NCBI GenBank assembly: GCA_963578605.1
Contig: CAUZEA010000003.1
Coordinates: forward strand, 1-64,000
DNA from: JAKVCB01 sp963578605
GTDB taxonomy: Bacteria; Planctomycetota; Planctomycetia; Pirellulales; Lacipirellulaceae
Length of the DNA: 64,000 bases
Direction of reading: 5' to 3'
A program made the translations under genes and the position numbers. The notes beneath the pieces were generated by a model, which saw only the letters and a program-made list of their open reading frames with translations, was not told the origin of the DNA and ran no database searches. Positions 62,535-64,000 of the stretch are shown in pieces; position 1 is the first letter of the stretch; the number at the start of each line of letters is the position of its first letter.

Positions 62535-63560
62535 TTACCCGGCAACGGTCGTGACACTTGCGCTGGCAATCGCACCGCGCATTTCGGTATCGGCTTGTAC
62601 GTTCTGCAATCGGTAGTAATCGAGGATACCGAGCTTGCCACCGCGAAATGCGTCGGCCATTGCCTTGGGGACTTCGGCTTCGGCTTCCACCAGCTTTGCG
62701 CGGCTTTCTTCGATCGCGGCAATGTTTTCTTGCTCTTCAGAAACGGCCATCGCCCGCCGTCCTTCGGCTTTGGCACGTGCGACGCGGGTATCCGCCTCGG
62801 CCTGGTCGGCCAGCAGTCGCGCCCCAATGTTGTCCCCCACATCAATGTCGGCAATATCGATCGATACAATCTCGAAGGCGGTTTGTGAGTCGAGCCGACG
62901 AGCCAAAACAGCTTTGGAAATCCGATCCGGATTCTCAAGTACATCGGCATGGGTCGTAGAGGAACCAATTGCACTGACGATTCCCTCACCCACGCGAGCT
63001 ACGATCGTTTCTTCGGTTGCCCCGCCAATCAGCTGGTCAAGATTCGCCCGCACGGTGACGCGCGCTCTCACCTTGAGTTGAATTCCATCTTTGGCGACCG
63101 CGTCGAGCGATGGCCGATTGCTCTCTTTTGCCGGACAATCGATCACGCGGGGATAAACGCTTGTTTGCACGGCCTCAAGGATATTACGGCCGGCCAAGTC
63201 GATCGCCGTCGCCTGTTTAAATGTCAAGTTGATGATTTTTGCCTTGCGGGCAGCGATCATTGAACGAATGACCAAGGGAACATTGCCCCCAGACAGGTGA
63301 TGCGATTCGATCGCCTTGGTGGTAATGCCTTCGTCAGTCTGCAAACCGGCTTGAACGGCCATGATTTTACTGCGTGTGACCATCGTTGGATTGACTTTGC
63401 GAAACGTCATGCGAAGCAAATCGACAATTCCGATTCCCGCCCCGGTCGTCCAAGACTGTACTAACAAACTGAAGTATCGCGAAAACACAATCAGGATCAC
63501 CAAGCCAAAAAGGACGAACAATGACCCCAAAACAATGACAATCATGTGTTGCTCAAACAT
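62535..63560 (-). CDS. floA: Flotillin-like protein FloA
   Basis: A 341-residue SPFH-like protein of the UPF0365/FloA group. It has an N-terminal membrane hairpin (residues 5-28), LAGRNILEAVQTSVYPRVI, a central PHB/flotillin domain with EIVSIDIADIDVGDNIGARL, and the helical Ala/Glu tail (EQENIAAIEESRAKLVEAEAEVPKA, in parts). FloA forms membrane rafts that gather signalling and secretion proteins. ATG 63560 has an AGGTGA ribosome site. A 9-bp minisatellite just upstream stays in the same frame, so a longer protein with an N-terminal (Gly-Ile-Thr)n tail is formally possible. nfeD lies upstream. Confidence 0.94.
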   Translation of the reverse strand: MFEQHMIVIVLGSLFVLFGLVILIVFSRYFSLLVQSWTTGAGIGIVDLLRMTFRKVNPTMVTRSKIMAVQAGLQTDEGITTKAIESHHLSGGNVPLVIRSMIAARKAKIINLTFKQATAIDLAGRNILEAVQTSVYPRVIDCPAKESNRPSLDAVAKDGIQLKVRARVTVRANLDQLIGGATEETIVARVGEGIVSAIGSSTTHADVLENPDRISKAVLARRLDSQTAFEIVSIDIADIDVGDNIGARLLADQAEADTRVARAKAEGRRAMAVSEEQENIAAIEESRAKLVEAEAEVPKAMADAFRGGKLGILDYYRLQNVQADTEMRGAIASASVTTVAG

Positions 63561-63581
63561 AGCGATTTCACCTATTGGGGC

Positions 63582-63707
63582 TGTGATTCCTGTGATTCCT
63601 GTGATTCCTGTGATTCCTGTGATTCCTGTGATTCCTGTGATTCCTGTGATTCCTGTGATTCCTGTGATTCCTGTGATTCCTGTGATTCCTGTGATTCCTG
63701 TGATTCC
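63582..63707. repeat. 9-bp minisatellite, 14 copies, in front of floA
   Basis: The unit TGTGATTCC is repeated 14 times without a mismatch. It lies 21 bases before the floA ATG. Because the unit is nine bases, it would encode repeated Gly-Ile-Thr on the minus strand, and Val-Ile-Pro on the plus strand, without stops. Perfect identity points to recent slippage. Confidence 0.97.
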
Positions 63708-63771
63708 CGCGAACACCAGCCAGCTTAGCTCTTGTACCTCAAATCTTCGCGTAATTCAAGTTTTGGCCACG

Positions 63772-64000
63772 TCATGTGTGGGAATTGTTCAACCCGTCAA
63801 TATCAAGCTCTTCAATCCCTAGTTCTTCAATCGGCCTCGATAGCAAGGAATCGGGATCTTCGTGAACAGGTCGCTCATGGTCGTTGGCCGGGCGGACAAC
63901 CACCCGGTTCGCACGCACTTCGGTCACCACGACGTATTGATCGGGATCAATAGCCATCCCTTGACTGACGGCATCGACCAGTTGGTTATCAATGAGAACC
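63772..64000 (-). CDS. NfeD-family protein, C-terminal part (cut by window edge)
   Basis: The minus-strand frame runs to the edge without a start; 75 residues are visible. It shows VLIDNQLVDAVSQGMAIDPD and VTEVRANRVVVRP, the OB-fold domain of NfeD (membrane serine protease or its short forms). The tail is acidic (HEDPDSLLSRPIEELGIEEL). NfeD and flotillin-like genes are nearly always neighbours, and floA follows here after the minisatellite. So the pair forms the usual nfeD-floA operon. The N-terminal protease and membrane parts lie outside the window. Confidence 0.88.
   Translation of the reverse strand, partial: VLIDNQLVDAVSQGMAIDPDQYVVVTEVRANRVVVRPANDHERPVHEDPDSLLSRPIEELGIEELDIDGLNNSHT

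Noticed and set aside
63361..63822. A plus-strand frame with repeated Val-Ile-Pro
   Set aside because: It runs through the 9-bp repeat, which is open in several frames, and is antisense to floA; no start signal.

Overview
The window looks like a chromosomal segment of a planctomycete, probably of the Pirellulales type. The evidence is a set of traits usually seen together there: several secreted proteins with PEP-CTERM tails, a dockerin-like protein, a TIGR03009-type protein, an ECF sigma factor in an operon with secreted and membrane proteins of unknown function, very large signal peptidases, lipid A genes (lpxD, lpxI, lptB) and many orphan secreted proteins. No rRNA, phage, CRISPR or insertion sequence was seen. 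Two tRNA genes are present: Gly(CCC) on the minus strand and Leu(GAG) on the plus strand.

Region by region. 1-5 kb: an ECF sigma factor operon on the minus strand, then a sodium/solute symporter. 5-11 kb: transaldolase, then an RND efflux pair (lipoprotein adaptor and inner-membrane pump, no outer-membrane channel gene nearby). 11-21 kb: accessory and fast-evolving DNA with tRNA-Gly, a C25-like peptidase, a PEP-CTERM cyclophilin, a PEP-CTERM protein whose stop codon lies in a 14-bp tandem repeat, two related small basic proteins, a degenerate receiver-like protein, and a rearranged stretch holding a dead guaB fragment and a 188-bp duplication; a sigma-54 activator closes it. 22-31 kb: envelope genes (methyltransferase, EEP-family hydrolase, lpxI, lpxD, membrane J-domain protein, lptB, two signal peptidases I in tandem). 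31-37 kb: a Cys-rich lipoprotein, lepA, an M20 peptidase, a glutamine amidotransferase (pabA/trpG) and moeA. 37-45 kb: a large repetitive PEP-CTERM/dockerin protein, a secreted protein and uppP that share a 92-bp inverted coding repeat, an MBL-fold hydrolase, cutA, and two secreted orphans. 45-53 kb: arsM-arsS (arsenosugar pathway), an Nramp-like transporter, fxsA, a cytochrome c peroxidase, an aquaporin remnant and tpx. 53-64 kb: a TPR protein with a clear terminator, an MnmE-like GTPase missing hallmark motifs, coaX, tRNA-Leu, ferritin, a three-gene membrane/coiled-coil cluster, an FmdB zinc ribbon, a membrane-anchored orphan, floA with a 9-bp minisatellite in front of it, and the 3' end of an nfeD gene.

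Working together: lpxD-lpxI and lptB point to a Gram-negative type outer membrane with lipid A; uppP serves undecaprenyl phosphate recycling; the PEP-CTERM proteins imply an exosortase system elsewhere; nfeD-floA is the usual membrane-microdomain pair; ferritin, tpx and the cytochrome peroxidase serve iron and peroxide handling. The most unusual material is the coiled-coil trio at 59.5-61.1 kb, the pair of small basic proteins at 15.7-17.2 kb, the inverted coding repeat at 40.1/40.9 kb, and the reduced MnmE-like GTPase.
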